DNA of 64,000 nucleotides from Martelella mediterranea (GCA_003001975.1 PVUG01000001.1:186001-250000); one strand, 5' to 3'; counted from the first letter of the stretch, positions 38,933 to 48,565 are shown. Numbers and translations are program-made. Notes: generated by a model from the sequence alone, not told the origin.

Positions 38933-38969
38933 AAAAGACCGCTCCGGGGTTCCGGGGCGGTCTTTTTTA
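38933..38969 (+). terminator. Terminator copy 1 after the transglycosylase gene
   Basis: Stem AAAAGACCGCTCCGGGG / CCGGGGCGGTCTTTTTT (38933-38968), a textbook intrinsic terminator 20 bases after the stop codon. It is nearly duplicated at 39171-39212. Confidence 0.9.
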
Positions 38970-39026
38970 TTGGCCGGCAGAGTATCGGACGTAGAGGTTT
39001 AGATGTGAACCTGCCCTCCCACGGGT

Positions 39027-39139
39027 GTCATGCTCGGGCTCGACCCGAGCATCCAATTCACCCAAACCATTGATCGTGAATATTTTTCGCAGACGCTCGT
39101 CGTATGGCCCTGGATCCTCTGGTCAAGCCGGAGGATGAC
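39027..39139 (+). repeat. Dispersed palindromic repeat, copy B
   Basis: The left arm starts GTCATGCTCGGGCTCGACCC and the right arm ends GTCAAGCCGGAGGATGAC. The core is 113 bp, the same as copy C, and lies 58 bp after terminator copy 1. A 32 nt tail with GTCTGTCAACAAATTG precedes terminator copy 2. The gene-free stretch 38913-39326 holds only this element, the two terminators, and about 110 bp before the prfB stop in which I see only a weak GCCGAC/GTCGGC hairpin. Confidence 0.88.
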
Positions 39140-39170
39140 GCGGTGTGTGGGACGGGTCTGTCAACAAATT

Positions 39171-39212
39171 GAAAGACCGCTCCGGGGGGGCCGGGGCGGT
39201 CTTTTTTTTATT
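39171..39212. terminator. Terminator copy 2 downstream of repeat B
   Basis: Stem AAAGACCGCTCCGGGG / CCGGGGCGGTCTTTTTTTT, an almost exact copy of 38933-38968 placed 238 bp downstream. Its A and T tracts on both sides mean it could also stop prfB transcripts arriving on the minus strand. Confidence 0.85.
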
Positions 39213-39326
39213 CGGGACAATCGGGCTGTGACGACGCCGATATGAATCTTCCGTCAGCGTTTAAAGCCTGTTCGAAAGGCCGACACGGCAGACACGGTCG
39301 GCTCTCCGCCAAACACTGTCTGGCAA

Positions 39327-40458
39327 TCAGTCGATATCCTCGACCGCCGCTCCTGCGCCGCCCTCGATGCGATGTGCAAGGGCTGCTTCCATGAACGGGC
39401 TCAGCGCGCCATCCAGAACATCCGACGGCGATGTGCTTTCAACGCCGGTTCTGAGGTCCTTCACCAGCTGATAGGGCTGGAGAACATAAGAGCGGATCTG
39501 GTGGCCCCAGCCGATATCGGTCTTGGAGGCCGCTTCCTGGCTTGCCGCTTCCTCGCGCTTTTGCAGTTCCGCCTCGTAAAGACGGGCACGCAGCATGTCC
39601 CAGGCCTTGGCCCGGTTCTTGTGCTGGGAGCGTTCCTGCTGGCACTGCACCACAATCCCGGTCGGAATGTGGGTGATACGCACGGCAGAGTCCGTGGTGT
39701 TGACGTGCTGCCCGCCAGCACCGGAGGCGCGGTAGGTATCGATCCGGCAGTCGCTTTCATTCACTTCGATATCGATGGAATCATCGATCACCGGATAAAC
39801 CCAGACCGAGGAGAACGATGTGTGGCGACGCGCATTGCTGTCATAGGGCGAGATGCGGACCAGACGATGAACGCCCGATTCGGTCTTCAGCCAGCCATAG
39901 GCATTGTGCCCCTTGACGTGGATGGTTGCCGACTTGATGCCGGCTTCTTCACCGTCATGAACTTCCATCACCTCGACCTTGAAGCCCTGGCGCTCGGCCC
40001 AGCGGATATACATGCGCAACAGCATGTTGGCCCAGTCCTGGCTTTCCGTGCCGCCGGCGCCGGAATGGACTTCGAGATAGGTGTCGTTGGAATCCGCTTC
40101 GCCCGAAAGCATGGCCTCGACCTGCTGACGCTCGGCCTCGGCAAGGAGCTTCTTCAGGCTTTCCTCGGCGTCCTTGACCACCTCATCGTCGCCTTCCTCC
40201 TCACCAAGCTCGATCAGCTCGATATTGTCGGAAAGCTCGGTTTCGATGCGGCGCACCGATGAGATACCGTCATCCAGAAGCTGGCGTTCGCGCATCAGCT
40301 TCTGCGCCTCGGTGGCATCGTTCCAGATATTGGGATCTTCAGCCCTGTTGTTCAGCCAGTCCAGCCGTTTGATTGCCTGATCCCAGTCAAAGATGCCTCC
40401 TCAGCAGGGTTACGGCCTGCTTGGTTTCGTCGACGATGGATTCGATTTCCGCGCGCAT
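39327..40458 (-). CDS. prfB: Peptide chain release factor 2, programmed +1 frameshift
   Basis: RF2 reads UGA and UAA stop codons. The full protein needs a +1 frameshift. Frame 1 starts at the ATG at 40458 and gives 23 codons ending CTT, then an in-frame TGA (40389-40387). Skipping one base (T at 40389) and continuing with GAC at 40388 gives 353 more codons, about 376 residues in all. The slip site CTTTGAC is preceded by AGGAGG, the internal Shine-Dalgarno stimulator. The GGQ motif SGAGGQHVN and the codon-recognition tripeptide region [11 protein letters not shown] (SPY rather than SPF) are present. Low RF2 favours the shift, so the gene autoregulates. An annotation starting at 40295 would miss the N-terminus. 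Confidence 0.95.
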
Positions 40459-40510
40459 GGTTCTTTCTGCTTCTTGAAAAATCGGTTCTGTGATGAAGCC
40501 GGTGAATAAG

Positions 40511-40545
40511 CGGGCAAGGCGCGGATGTAAACCCCGCCTTGCCTT
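40511..40545 (-). terminator. Probable terminator of mrcA
   Basis: Inverted repeat GGCAAGGCG / CGCCTTGCC (40513-40521 and 40535-40543) just beyond the mrcA stop. There is no strong T run, so it may be a weak terminator or an mRNA-stabilising hairpin. Confidence 0.5.
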
Positions 40546-40557
40546 TCAAGCCTGTAC

Positions 40558-43014
40558 TCAGTAGAGGCCGCTCGAACCGGTCGAGATCGCCTTGTTGGCC
40601 TGGGAGGAATCTCTCAGGATCTGCGCCGGCGGCACATAGCCGTCCATATCGATGATATCGAGTGCCTCGGCCGGACCGGTACCGGGCTTGAAGGCCTCGA
40701 CAATCACACCGGCGCCGGAACCGCTGGCCCGCATGCCGGTCGAGCGATTGACCAGAACATTGGTCATGCCTTCCGGCTCGATGAAGTTTTCCTTCGGCAA
40801 CTGCTTCAGCGCATCGGTCATGAATTCGTTGAAGATCGGTGCGGCAAGGCCGCCGCCGGTTCCGTGATGGCCAAGGGTCGCCGGCTGGTCGAAGCCGACA
40901 TAAAGCCCGGCAACGAGGTTCGGCGTAAACCCGACGAACCAGGCATCCTTCTCGTCATTGGTGGTGCCGGTCTTGCCGGCAACGGGACGGTCCAGGTTGA
41001 CGGCGCTTGCCGCCGTGCCGCGCTGGACGACACCTTCCATCATCGAGGTGATCTGATAGGCCGTCATCGGATCGAGCACCTGCTGACGATCATCGATCAG
41101 GATCGGTTCGGCCTGACCGGTCCATTCCGGCGCGTTGCAATTCTCGCAGATGCGTTCCTCATGCTTGAAGATCGTTTCACCGTAGCGATCCTGAATACGG
41201 TCGATCAGCGTCGGGTTGACCTGCTTGCCGCCATTGGCGATCACCGCATAGGCAGACACCATACGCATCACCGAGGTCTCGCCGGAGCCAAGGGCCATGG
41301 CCAGCACCGGGTCCATATGATCGTAGATGCCGAAACGGTCGGCATAATCGGCGACGACATCCATGCCGAGGTCATTGGCCAGACGCACGGTCATCAGGTT
41401 CTTGGACTTTTCGATCCCGGTTCTGAGCGTCTGCGGACCGGAAAATCCGCCGGCGTAATTCTGCGGCTTCCACAGCTCACCGCCAGACTGGATCTCGATC
41501 GGGGCATCCATGACCACCGAAGCCGGGGTGTAGCCATTATCCAGCGCCGCGGCATAGACGAACGGCTTGAACGAGGAGCCGGGCTGGCGATAGGCCTGTG
41601 TCGCCCGGTTGAACTGGCTCTGGGAGAAGGCAAAACCGCCGACCATCGCCAGCACGCGGCCGGTCTGCGGGTCCATGGCAACGAGGCCGCCCTGCACTTT
41701 CGGCACCTGGCGCAAACGATAGGTGTCGCCCTCATCCGTTTCTTCCACATAGACGACGTCGCCGGGCTTCAGAACGCCTTCCGGGCTTTTTGCGTTGGGC
41801 TTGCCCTTTTCAAGAAAGCGATAGGCCCATTTCATGTTGTCGGCCGGGATGAAGCCGGTATTGCGCGCACTGTCGACATTGCCACCGGCATCGATCTGCG
41901 GACGGATACCGATCTCGGCGCCATCGGCGCTGACGCCAAGCACGACCGCGACCTTCCAGTTCTGCACATCCCAGAGCGGTTGAATCTTGGAGAGCGCCGG
42001 GCCCCAGTCGCCGGACATCGAAATCTCGTCGATGGGTCCACGGAAGCCGGCAGCCTCGTCATACTTGATCAGGCCATCGCGCAGCGCCTTTTGTGCGTAA
42101 AGCTGCATCTTCGGGTCCAGCGAAGTGCGGACCGAAAGCCCGCCCTCATACAGCATTTCCTCGCCGTAATCGTCCTTCAGCTCACGACGGACAGCTTCAG
42201 CAAAATATTCGTCACCGGCAATCGGCCGGCTGCGATGGGTGGAAACGACGCCAAGCGGTTCAGCGCGCGCCACCTCGGCCTCTTCGGCGGTGATATAGCC
42301 GTTTTCGGCCATCCGGCTGATAACCCAGTTGCGGCGTTCGGTGGCCGCTTCGGGGTGACGATACGGATCGTAATTGGCCGGTCCCTTGAGCACGGCCGCC
42401 AGATAGGCGCTCTCGGAAATCGTCAGGTCGGAAACCGGCTTGTCGAAATAGGTGAGCGCCGCATCGGCGATGCCATAGGCATTCAGGCCGAAATAGACCT
42501 CGTTGAGGTAGAGTTCGAGGATGGTATCCTTCGAATAGGCCCGTTCGATGCGGAAAGACAGGATGGCTTCCTTGACCTTGCGCTCGATGGTCTGGTCGGA
42601 ACTCAGGAGGAAGTTCTTGGCAACCTGCTGTGTGATCGTCGACGCGCCGACGGGACGGCGGCCGGTGCCCATGTTGCGGACATTGGTGATGATCGCGCGG
42701 CCAAGGCCGACAACATCGACGCCGGGATGAGAATAGAAATTCTTGTCTTCCGCCGACAGGAACGCGCCGCGCACCCGCATCGGCACCGCATCGATGGGCA
42801 GGAACAGGCGGCGTTCATGGGCGTATTCGGCCATCAGCTCGCCATTACCGGCATAGATGCGTGTGGTGACGGGCGGGGTGTACTGGGCAAGCACCTCGTA
42901 GTCCGGCAGGTCCTTGGCGACATTGTTCAGATAAATTCCGACACCGATCGCCACCACGACGAAAAGGGCGCAGGCGAGACCGAAAAGATATCCGATGAGC
43001 TTGATCAAATTCAC
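40558..43014 (-). CDS. mrcA: Penicillin-binding protein 1A
   Basis: An 818-residue bifunctional class A PBP in the inner membrane that polymerises and cross-links peptidoglycan. One N-terminal membrane segment (about 5-27), then the GT51 domain with the catalytic SAEDKNFYSHPG region, GASTITQQVAKN and ERKVKEAILSFRIE motifs, then an OB-like linker and the transpeptidase domain with SSFK (in PGSSFKPFVY), SKN (in KSKNLMTVR) and KTG (in AGKTGTTND). The start is a GTG at 43014 (M-NLIKLIGY) with only a weak ribosome site. It is downstream of the amidase gene on the same strand, a common rhizobial pair. Confidence 0.96.
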   Translation of the reverse strand: MNLIKLIGYLFGLACALFVVVAIGVGIYLNNVAKDLPDYEVLAQYTPPVTTRIYAGNGELMAEYAHERRLFLPIDAVPMRVRGAFLSAEDKNFYSHPGVDVVGLGRAIITNVRNMGTGRRPVGASTITQQVAKNFLLSSDQTIERKVKEAILSFRIERAYSKDTILELYLNEVYFGLNAYGIADAALTYFDKPVSDLTISESAYLAAVLKGPANYDPYRHPEAATERRNWVISRMAENGYITAEEAEVARAEPLGVVSTHRSRPIAGDEYFAEAVRRELKDDYGEEMLYEGGLSVRTSLDPKMQLYAQKALRDGLIKYDEAAGFRGPIDEISMSGDWGPALSKIQPLWDVQNWKVAVVLGVSADGAEIGIRPQIDAGGNVDSARNTGFIPADNMKWAYRFLEKGKPNAKSPEGVLKPGDVVYVEETDEGDTYRLRQVPKVQGGLVAMDPQTGRVLAMVGGFAFSQSQFNRATQAYRQPGSSFKPFVYAAALDNGYTPASVVMDAPIEIQSGGELWKPQNYAGGFSGPQTLRTGIEKSKNLMTVRLANDLGMDVVADYADRFGIYDHMDPVLAMALGSGETSVMRMVSAYAVIANGGKQVNPTLIDRIQDRYGETIFKHEERICENCNAPEWTGQAEPILIDDRQQVLDPMTAYQITSMMEGVVQRGTAASAVNLDRPVAGKTGTTNDEKDAWFVGFTPNLVAGLYVGFDQPATLGHHGTGGGLAAPIFNEFMTDALKQLPKENFIEPEGMTNVLVNRSTGMRASGSGAGVIVEAFKPGTGPAEALDIIDMDGYVPPAQILRDSSQANKAISTGSSGLY

Positions 43015-43238
43015 GTTTGTTGAACCCTGTCTCTGGCGAGGCTGGCAGTCTGCACGTTATGCGCACGGTTCTGCTTCGGCCTTCGTGGCGCCTGCGGCCA
43101 AATCTTCAGTTGACCGCAGATACCGCTCAAAGGCCGGAATGGAAACACCCAGGTCACCTTTTTACAATGAATGTGCGCTTTTTGCGACGCCCCTTGAATA
43201 TCCTTCTGCCCTTCGGCCCATTCCGGCAGCAGCGTTGC

Positions 43239-44498
43239 TCATTTGCCACCCGAGACAAGCGGGCTGCGATAACGGCGCACCGCCTCCATCAGCCTGTCGA
43301 CCAGACGGTCGCGCCATTCAGGGTCGAGCATGCGCTTTTCGTCCTCGGGATTGGAGAGAAAACCGATCTCCAGCAGGATCGACGGAATGTCGGGCGCCCG
43401 CAGCACCATGAAACCGGCAAACCGGTGGGGATTGTTGATCAGCCCGATCTGCCCCTCGAAGGAGGACACCACCGTATCGGCAAGAGAAATCGAAAAACTC
43501 TGGGTTTCGCGGCGCGTCAGATCGAGGAGAATGTCGGTCACCTCCTCCGGCTCGTCATCGGCCTCGATTCCCATGATCTCGTTCGACAGGTTTTCGCGCC
43601 GGGCAAGGGCTGCGGCCAGCCGGTCGGACGCCCGGTCGGAAAGCGTATAGACGGTGGCGCCGGAAATGTTGGACTGGTTGAGCGAATCCGCGTGAAACGA
43701 GATAAACAGGTCGGCGCCATGCTGGCGGGCAAGCTCCACCCGCTTCGAAAGCGAAAGATAGACATCGGAATCGCGCGTCAGGAACGGCTCGAAACCCGGT
43801 TCCTCTGCCAGCCGTTTCGCAAAGGCGCGGGCAAAATCAAGCGTAATCGTCTTTTCGAGCGTCTTGGTATCCTCGCCGATCGCCCCGGTATCGACACCGC
43901 CATGGCCGGCATCGACGGCCACAACATAGGTGCCGTCGCTATCCGGCATTGAAAGCCTGTCGGTGAAACTGTTGTCCGGTTCCGGGGCCTGGCTTGCCAG
44001 CAGCGCTTCGAAGCGGTCATCGTCGGCAATTGCCAGATCGATCACCAGCCGCGCACCGGAACTTTCCTCCTGGCGGACCTCGCCGAGCGTCATCTGGATC
44101 GGCTCGCGCGCCGAAAGCACGATGCGCGACTGGCCGGGACCGGTCGCGCCATAACGCACATTGCTGACGATGCCGCGCGGCTCGAGCGCATCGGCGGAAA
44201 AACCGAAGGCCGTGCTGGGCAGCGTGATCACCAGACGGGCCGGGTCCTTGAGATAGTGATAGCTGAATTCGGGCTCGCGGTCGAAATCAACAATAAGACG
44301 CGCACGCGCATCATCGCCCACCAGCAACGCATTATAGGCGATCAGCGGCGCAGCGCTGTCTGCGTCTTCGGCACTGGCAAACGCAGGCGAAGCCGCAATC
44401 AGCACCGCGAAAAACAGGAACGAACCGATCGCTGCAACAAGAACGGCATATGCGTGATCGCGCAGATTTACGATGCCGGTTCCATCCCTTTCCGTCAT
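43239..44498 (-). CDS. amiC: N-acetylmuramoyl-L-alanine amidase, AmiC type
   Basis: A 419-residue periplasmic amidase that removes stem peptides from glycan strands during cell separation. Signal/anchor segment near residues 15-43 (ending ASPAFAS), an AMIN domain (about 55-160) for septal or pole localisation, then an Amidase_3 domain with zinc ligands in VVAVDAGHGGVD (His), the following Glu in TLEKTITLDFA, and FISFHADS (His), plus the C-terminal Glu in ILLEIGFLSN. ATG at 44498 has GAGG 4 bases upstream; a TTG 4 codons earlier is an alternative. Confidence 0.93.
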   Translation of the reverse strand: MTERDGTGIVNLRDHAYAVLVAAIGSFLFFAVLIAASPAFASAEDADSAAPLIAYNALLVGDDARARLIVDFDREPEFSYHYLKDPARLVITLPSTAFGFSADALEPRGIVSNVRYGATGPGQSRIVLSAREPIQMTLGEVRQEESSGARLVIDLAIADDDRFEALLASQAPEPDNSFTDRLSMPDSDGTYVVAVDAGHGGVDTGAIGEDTKTLEKTITLDFARAFAKRLAEEPGFEPFLTRDSDVYLSLSKRVELARQHGADLFISFHADSLNQSNISGATVYTLSDRASDRLAAALARRENLSNEIMGIEADDEPEEVTDILLDLTRRETQSFSISLADTVVSSFEGQIGLINNPHRFAGFMVLRAPDIPSILLEIGFLSNPEDEKRMLDPEWRDRLVDRLMEAVRRYRSPLVSGGK

Positions 44499-44510
44499 GC
44501 CACCTCTCAA

Positions 44511-45231
44511 TTGAATGCAGAAGACCCGCGCGAATTACAATTAATTCGTGTACGGATGCAAGTGCAAGCCATCCGGCCAGGCCCGATGCTTGGTATAACG
44601 CCATAGGCATGGCGAAAACGTGGCCCGGGCGGCCCACATGACGGCTTCTGCGTGGCGCCACAGCCCATCCCTTCAGCCGTTGTCTTCATTGAAGCTTAAT
44701 TCGGCCTTATTTTGGAACCGGCTCAAATATAACAGGTGATTGGTTTTTTCTTGCTATTGCAGCATGGAATACATACTAATGTGATTTAGGTGGAGATTTA
44801 TGACGGGGCGAATGCGCGCAAGGGCAGCCGGTCTCAATTGATTGGCGCCAAAAAAGAGCGATGGATCGTCCGCCGCCCTTTCCACCACTGAACAGAATAT
44901 CTTCGCCGGTATACGTGTTTCACAAAAATCGTTGCGGCGTAAGGGTCAATGCTTTTCGGGCAATCCCCGCTGAGCATATTCATCGCCTCTCAAGAGAGAG
45001 GCTCGTTAATGTTGGTTTCGACTGGTTTAATATGAGAACGAAGCGTCCATTTCTTCCCTCGGCCTGTACGCCCCAAGACGGCGACAGACTGATTCGAGAA
45101 GCAGCCGCCCGCGTTTCGTTGCAACGGTCGAACGCAAATTCATCCGGCGCACCCGCAGATAACCGTTTCCGCAGCAGGGCACATGCCCGTGCGGGAACCG
45201 GCGAGCGGCTGGGCCGAGGAGCTCATCATAA
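44511..45231 (+). promoter_or_regulatory. Long leader region of rne
   Basis: About 720 bp without a convincing gene lie between amiC and rne. A possible promoter is TTGCTA (44751-44756), 17 bp, TACTAA (44774-44779). Downstream are a 13-codon open frame (44800-44841) with GGTGGAG before its ATG, and a perfect hairpin GCCTCTC-AAGA-GAGAGGC (44985-45002, the loop being four or so bases). If that promoter is right, the rne leader is about 450 nt. Long structured leaders let RNase E cut its own mRNA in enterobacteria; the same role here is inference. Confidence 0.5.
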
Positions 45232-48200
45232 ATGGCAGACAAAATGCTCATCGACGCCTCTCATGAAGAAGAGACGCGCGTCGTCGTTGTTCGTGGAAAT
45301 CGTATAGAGGAGTTCGATTTCGAATCGCAGCACAAGAAACAGCTGCGCGGCAACATCTATCTTGCAAAGGTCACGCGGGTCGAACCTTCTCTTCAGGCCG
45401 CGTTTGTGGATTATGGCGGCAACCGTCACGGTTTTCTCGCCTTTTCGGAAATCCATCCCGACTATTACCAGATCCCGCTTGCCGACCGCGAAGCGCTTCT
45501 GAAGGAAACCAGCGAGGACGAGGACGGCGACGACAGCGAAGCCGCCGTCAGCGAACCTGCGGAAGCCTCGGAAAAGGCTGCAGAGGCCGAGGGCAAGCCG
45601 AAGCCCCGGACCCGTCGCGGCCGCGCCAAGTCGCGCTCGAAGAAGACCGACGAAACCAAGGAAACGACCGACAACGCGCAATCCGCCGAAGCCAAGACAG
45701 GTGACGACAGCGCGACGGCCGAGACCGACAAAAACGCCACGACGGAAGCCCCTGCCGAAGCGGCAGCCGCTGAAGATGTGCCCGAGGAAACCAAGAAGGC
45801 CAAGCCCCGCAGGCGCCGCAAGCCGGCTGCCAAGAAAGAGGCGAAGGCCGAAGACGATAACACGGCGGACGCTACACCCAGTGACGCACAGAGCGACAAC
45901 AGCGGCGACGGCGAAGGTTCCGACAACAAGGATAACGGCGGCCCGACGCATATGGCAGCCGAAGTCGATGCCGACACGGTTTCCGAAGATGTCGACGACG
46001 ACAGCGACGATGATGTCGAATCCGTCGGCGCCGAAGACGCCATGGAAGAGGTGCCCGACAACGGCCACCGCCGGATGCGCAAACAGTACCGCATTCAGGA
46101 AGTCATCAAGCGCCGTCAGATCCTGCTGGTGCAGGTTGCCAAGGAAGAGCGCGGCAACAAGGGCGCAGCGCTGACCACCTATCTCTCGCTTGCCGGCCGT
46201 TATTCGGTTCTGATGCCGAACACGGCGCGCGGCGGCGGCATTTCCCGCAAGATCACCAACCCGGCAGACCGCAAGCGGCTGAAGGAAGTGGCCAAGGGTC
46301 TCGAAGTGCCGCAGGGCATGGGCGTGATCCTGCGCACCGCCGGCGCCAACCGCACCAAGGCCGAGGTCAAGCGCGACTTCGAATATCTGATGCGGCTTTG
46401 GGAAAATGTCCGCTCCAAGACGCTGACATCAACGGCGCCCTGCCTCGTTTACGAGGAAGGCAGCCTGATCAAGCGCTCCATCCGCGACCTTTACAACAAG
46501 GACATCAACGAGGTCATCGTTTCCGGCGACGAGGGTTACCGCGAAGCCAAGGACTTCATGAAGATGCTGATGCCGAGCCACGCCAAGGTGGTTCAGCGTT
46601 ACCGCGACATTCATCCGATCTATTCGCGTTCCGGCATCGAGGCGCAGCTCGACCGCATGCTGCAGCCGCAGGTCACGCTGAAATCGGGCGGATACCTGAT
46701 CATCAACCAGACCGAGGCGCTGGTCGCCATCGACGTCAACTCCGGGCGTTCGACCCGCGAGCATTCGATCGAGGACACGGCGCTTCAGACCAATCTGGAA
46801 GCAGCGGAAGAAGTGGCGCGCCAGTTGAGGCTGCGCGACCTTGCCGGCCTTGTGGTCGTCGACTTCATCGACATGGAGGAAAAGCGCAACAACCGCGCCG
46901 TTGAAAAGAAGCTCAAGGAGTGTCTGAAAAACGACCGTGCCCGCATTCAGGTCGGCCGGATTTCGCATTTCGGTCTTCTGGAAATGTCGCGTCAGCGCAT
47001 TCGTGCATCCGTACTGGAATCGACCACCCAGGTCTGCAGCCATTGCGGCGGCACCGGTCATGTTCTGTCTCAGTCCTCCGTCGCACTGCATGTGTTGCGC
47101 GGCGTTGAGGAATACCTGCTGAAGAACACCACGCATAACATTACCGTGCGCACGACGCCGGAGATCGCGCCCTATCTGCTGAACCAGAAGCGCAACACCA
47201 TTGTCGATTACGAAAACCGGTTTGGCGTCGAGATCATCGTCGAGGCCGATGCCGACCTCGAGAACACCCATTTCGAGATCGACCGCCGCGATCCGGTTGA
47301 AAACCCGGTGAAGATTGAAGCACTGTTCAATCTGATCGAAGAACCGGAAGAAGATACCGCAACGGCAGCGGATGTCGACGCAGCTGACGTTTCCGACAAT
47401 GCGCCTTCGACCGACGACAGCGACAGCAATAACGGTGACAACAACGCCGACGAAGACGGCGGCCGTTCGCGCCGCAAGAGGCGTCGCCGGCGCGGCCGCA
47501 ACGGCCAGCAGAACAACGGCAATAACGCGCAGGATGACGACAACGGTTCGGAGGACAATACTCAGGACGCTGCGTCTAATTCCGATGATGACGACAGCGA
47601 CAAGCCGCGTCGCAAGCGTCGCCGTGGCAAGCGTGGCGGACGCCGCAACCGCAGCGACGACAACGCACAGCAGACCGAATCGGACAACGAAGGCGAATCC
47701 CAAAAAGAGGAAGCGCCCGCGGCGGCTGCCGTCGAGGGCACTGAAAGCGATACTGCGGTTTCCGAGATACCTGAAAAACAGGTAGCCGAAGCTGAAGCGC
47801 CGTCCGACACAACCGAGACGGAAGCCGGCAAGACATCGGGCTTTTCCGAAGAAGCAGCCGAAGTGAACCTGCAGCCGGACGAAGGGACGGTCGAAGCGAG
47901 TGTCAGCCAGCCGGTTGTCGCGGCGGAAGACGAGGCCATGGCCGAGATCGAAGGCCGCAAACCGCGCCGTCGCCGCAAGCCGAAGGCCGAGAAGGCAGAG
48001 GCCGTGACGCAGGAGGCCGAGAAGTCCGAAGCAACGGCAGACGCCAAGCCGGAGGCCGCAGAAGAGACCGCGCCGAAGACCGAGGCTCCTGCCGTCGAGG
48101 AGACGGCCGTGGCCAGCACGGAAGCCGAACCGGAGCCTGTGGAAGCGTCGGTCGAGGCTGAAACGGAAGACGATGGTACAAAACGCGCCAACCGAGGCGC

Positions 48201-48306
48201 GGACGTCGCCTCGTCGGAACCGGTAGTTACATCCAACGGTAGCGAAAACGACGACGAGCCGTCCAAGCCGAAACGCGGCTGGTGGCAGCGCCGCGGCTTC
48301 TTCTGA
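45232..48306 (+). CDS. rne: Ribonuclease E
   Basis: A 1024-residue endonuclease, core of the RNA degradosome. The N-terminal S1 domain starts at about residue 36 (RGNIYLAKVTRVEPSLQAAFVDYG) and is interrupted at about 92-280 by a low-complexity insertion of acidic and Lys/Arg blocks (for example DEDGDDSEAA, KPRRRRKPAAKKEAK), as is common in alphaproteobacterial RNase E. The DNase I-like catalytic centre has its magnesium Asp residues in AIDVNSGRST and VVDFIDMEE; the zinc-link is CSHCGGTG. The C-terminal ~350 residues are disordered with Arg-rich patches (SRRKRRRRRGRNG) and end in KRGWWQRRGFF. GAGGAGC lies a few bases before the ATG. Confidence 0.96.
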   Translation: MADKMLIDASHEEETRVVVVRGNRIEEFDFESQHKKQLRGNIYLAKVTRVEPSLQAAFVDYGGNRHGFLAFSEIHPDYYQIPLADREALLKETSEDEDGDDSEAAVSEPAEASEKAAEAEGKPKPRTRRGRAKSRSKKTDETKETTDNAQSAEAKTGDDSATAETDKNATTEAPAEAAAAEDVPEETKKAKPRRRRKPAAKKEAKAEDDNTADATPSDAQSDNSGDGEGSDNKDNGGPTHMAAEVDADTVSEDVDDDSDDDVESVGAEDAMEEVPDNGHRRMRKQYRIQEVIKRRQILLVQVAKEERGNKGAALTTYLSLAGRYSVLMPNTARGGGISRKITNPADRKRLKEVAKGLEVPQGMGVILRTAGANRTKAEVKRDFEYLMRLWENVRSKTLTSTAPCLVYEEGSLIKRSIRDLYNKDINEVIVSGDEGYREAKDFMKMLMPSHAKVVQRYRDIHPIYSRSGIEAQLDRMLQPQVTLKSGGYLIINQTEALVAIDVNSGRSTREHSIEDTALQTNLEAAEEVARQLRLRDLAGLVVVDFIDMEEKRNNRAVEKKLKECLKNDRARIQVGRISHFGLLEMSRQRIRASVLESTTQVCSHCGGTGHVLSQSSVALHVLRGVEEYLLKNTTHNITVRTTPEIAPYLLNQKRNTIVDYENRFGVEIIVEADADLENTHFEIDRRDPVENPVKIEALFNLIEEPEEDTATAADVDAADVSDNAPSTDDSDSNNGDNNADEDGGRSRRKRRRRRGRNGQQNNGNNAQDDDNGSEDNTQDAASNSDDDDSDKPRRKRRRGKRGGRRNRSDDNAQQTESDNEGESQKEEAPAAAAVEGTESDTAVSEIPEKQVAEAEAPSDTTETEAGKTSGFSEEAAEVNLQPDEGTVEASVSQPVVAAEDEAMAEIEGRKPRRRRKPKAEKAEAVTQEAEKSEATADAKPEAAEETAPKTEAPAVEETAVASTEAEPEPVEASVEAETEDDGTKRANRGADVASSEPVVTSNGSENDDEPSKPKRGWWQRRGFF

Positions 48307-48326
48307 GCCGAGGAAAATATCTGAAA

Positions 48327-48364
48327 CAAAAACGCCGCCGTTTCGATAACGGCGGCGTTTTTGT
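48327..48364 (+). terminator. Terminator copy 1 after rne
   Basis: Stem AAAACGCCGCCG-TTTCGATAA-CGGCGGCGTTTTT, 25 bases after the rne stop. The inner part GCCGCCGTTTCGATAAC recurs at 48569. Confidence 0.9.
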
Positions 48365-48421
48365 TTGTTGGCAACCCCGAAGACGTGCGGGTTGTTGCCT
48401 CCACCAGCCGTTCCCACAGGT

Positions 48422-48534
48422 GTCATGCTCGGACTTGATCCGAGCATCCATTCCACTCAACCCTTTGACAAGAAAGGGTTTCAAGAAAGCATACACGTGT
48501 GGCCCTGGATCCTCGGGTCAAGCCCGAGGATGAC
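48422..48534 (+). repeat. Dispersed palindromic repeat, copy C
   Basis: The left arm starts GTCATGCTCGGACTTGATCC and the right arm ends GTCAAGCCCGAGGATGAC. The core is 113 bp, with an inner hairpin ACCCTTT/AAAGGGT in its centre. As in copy B, 58 bp separate terminator 1 from the core and 32 nt separate the core from terminator 2; the tail reads GCTTTGTCAGCAGTCTG. The gene-free stretch 48307-48636 holds only the two terminators and this element. Confidence 0.9.
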
Positions 48535-48565
48535 TCTGATTGAGGGGCAGCTTTGTCAGCAGTCT

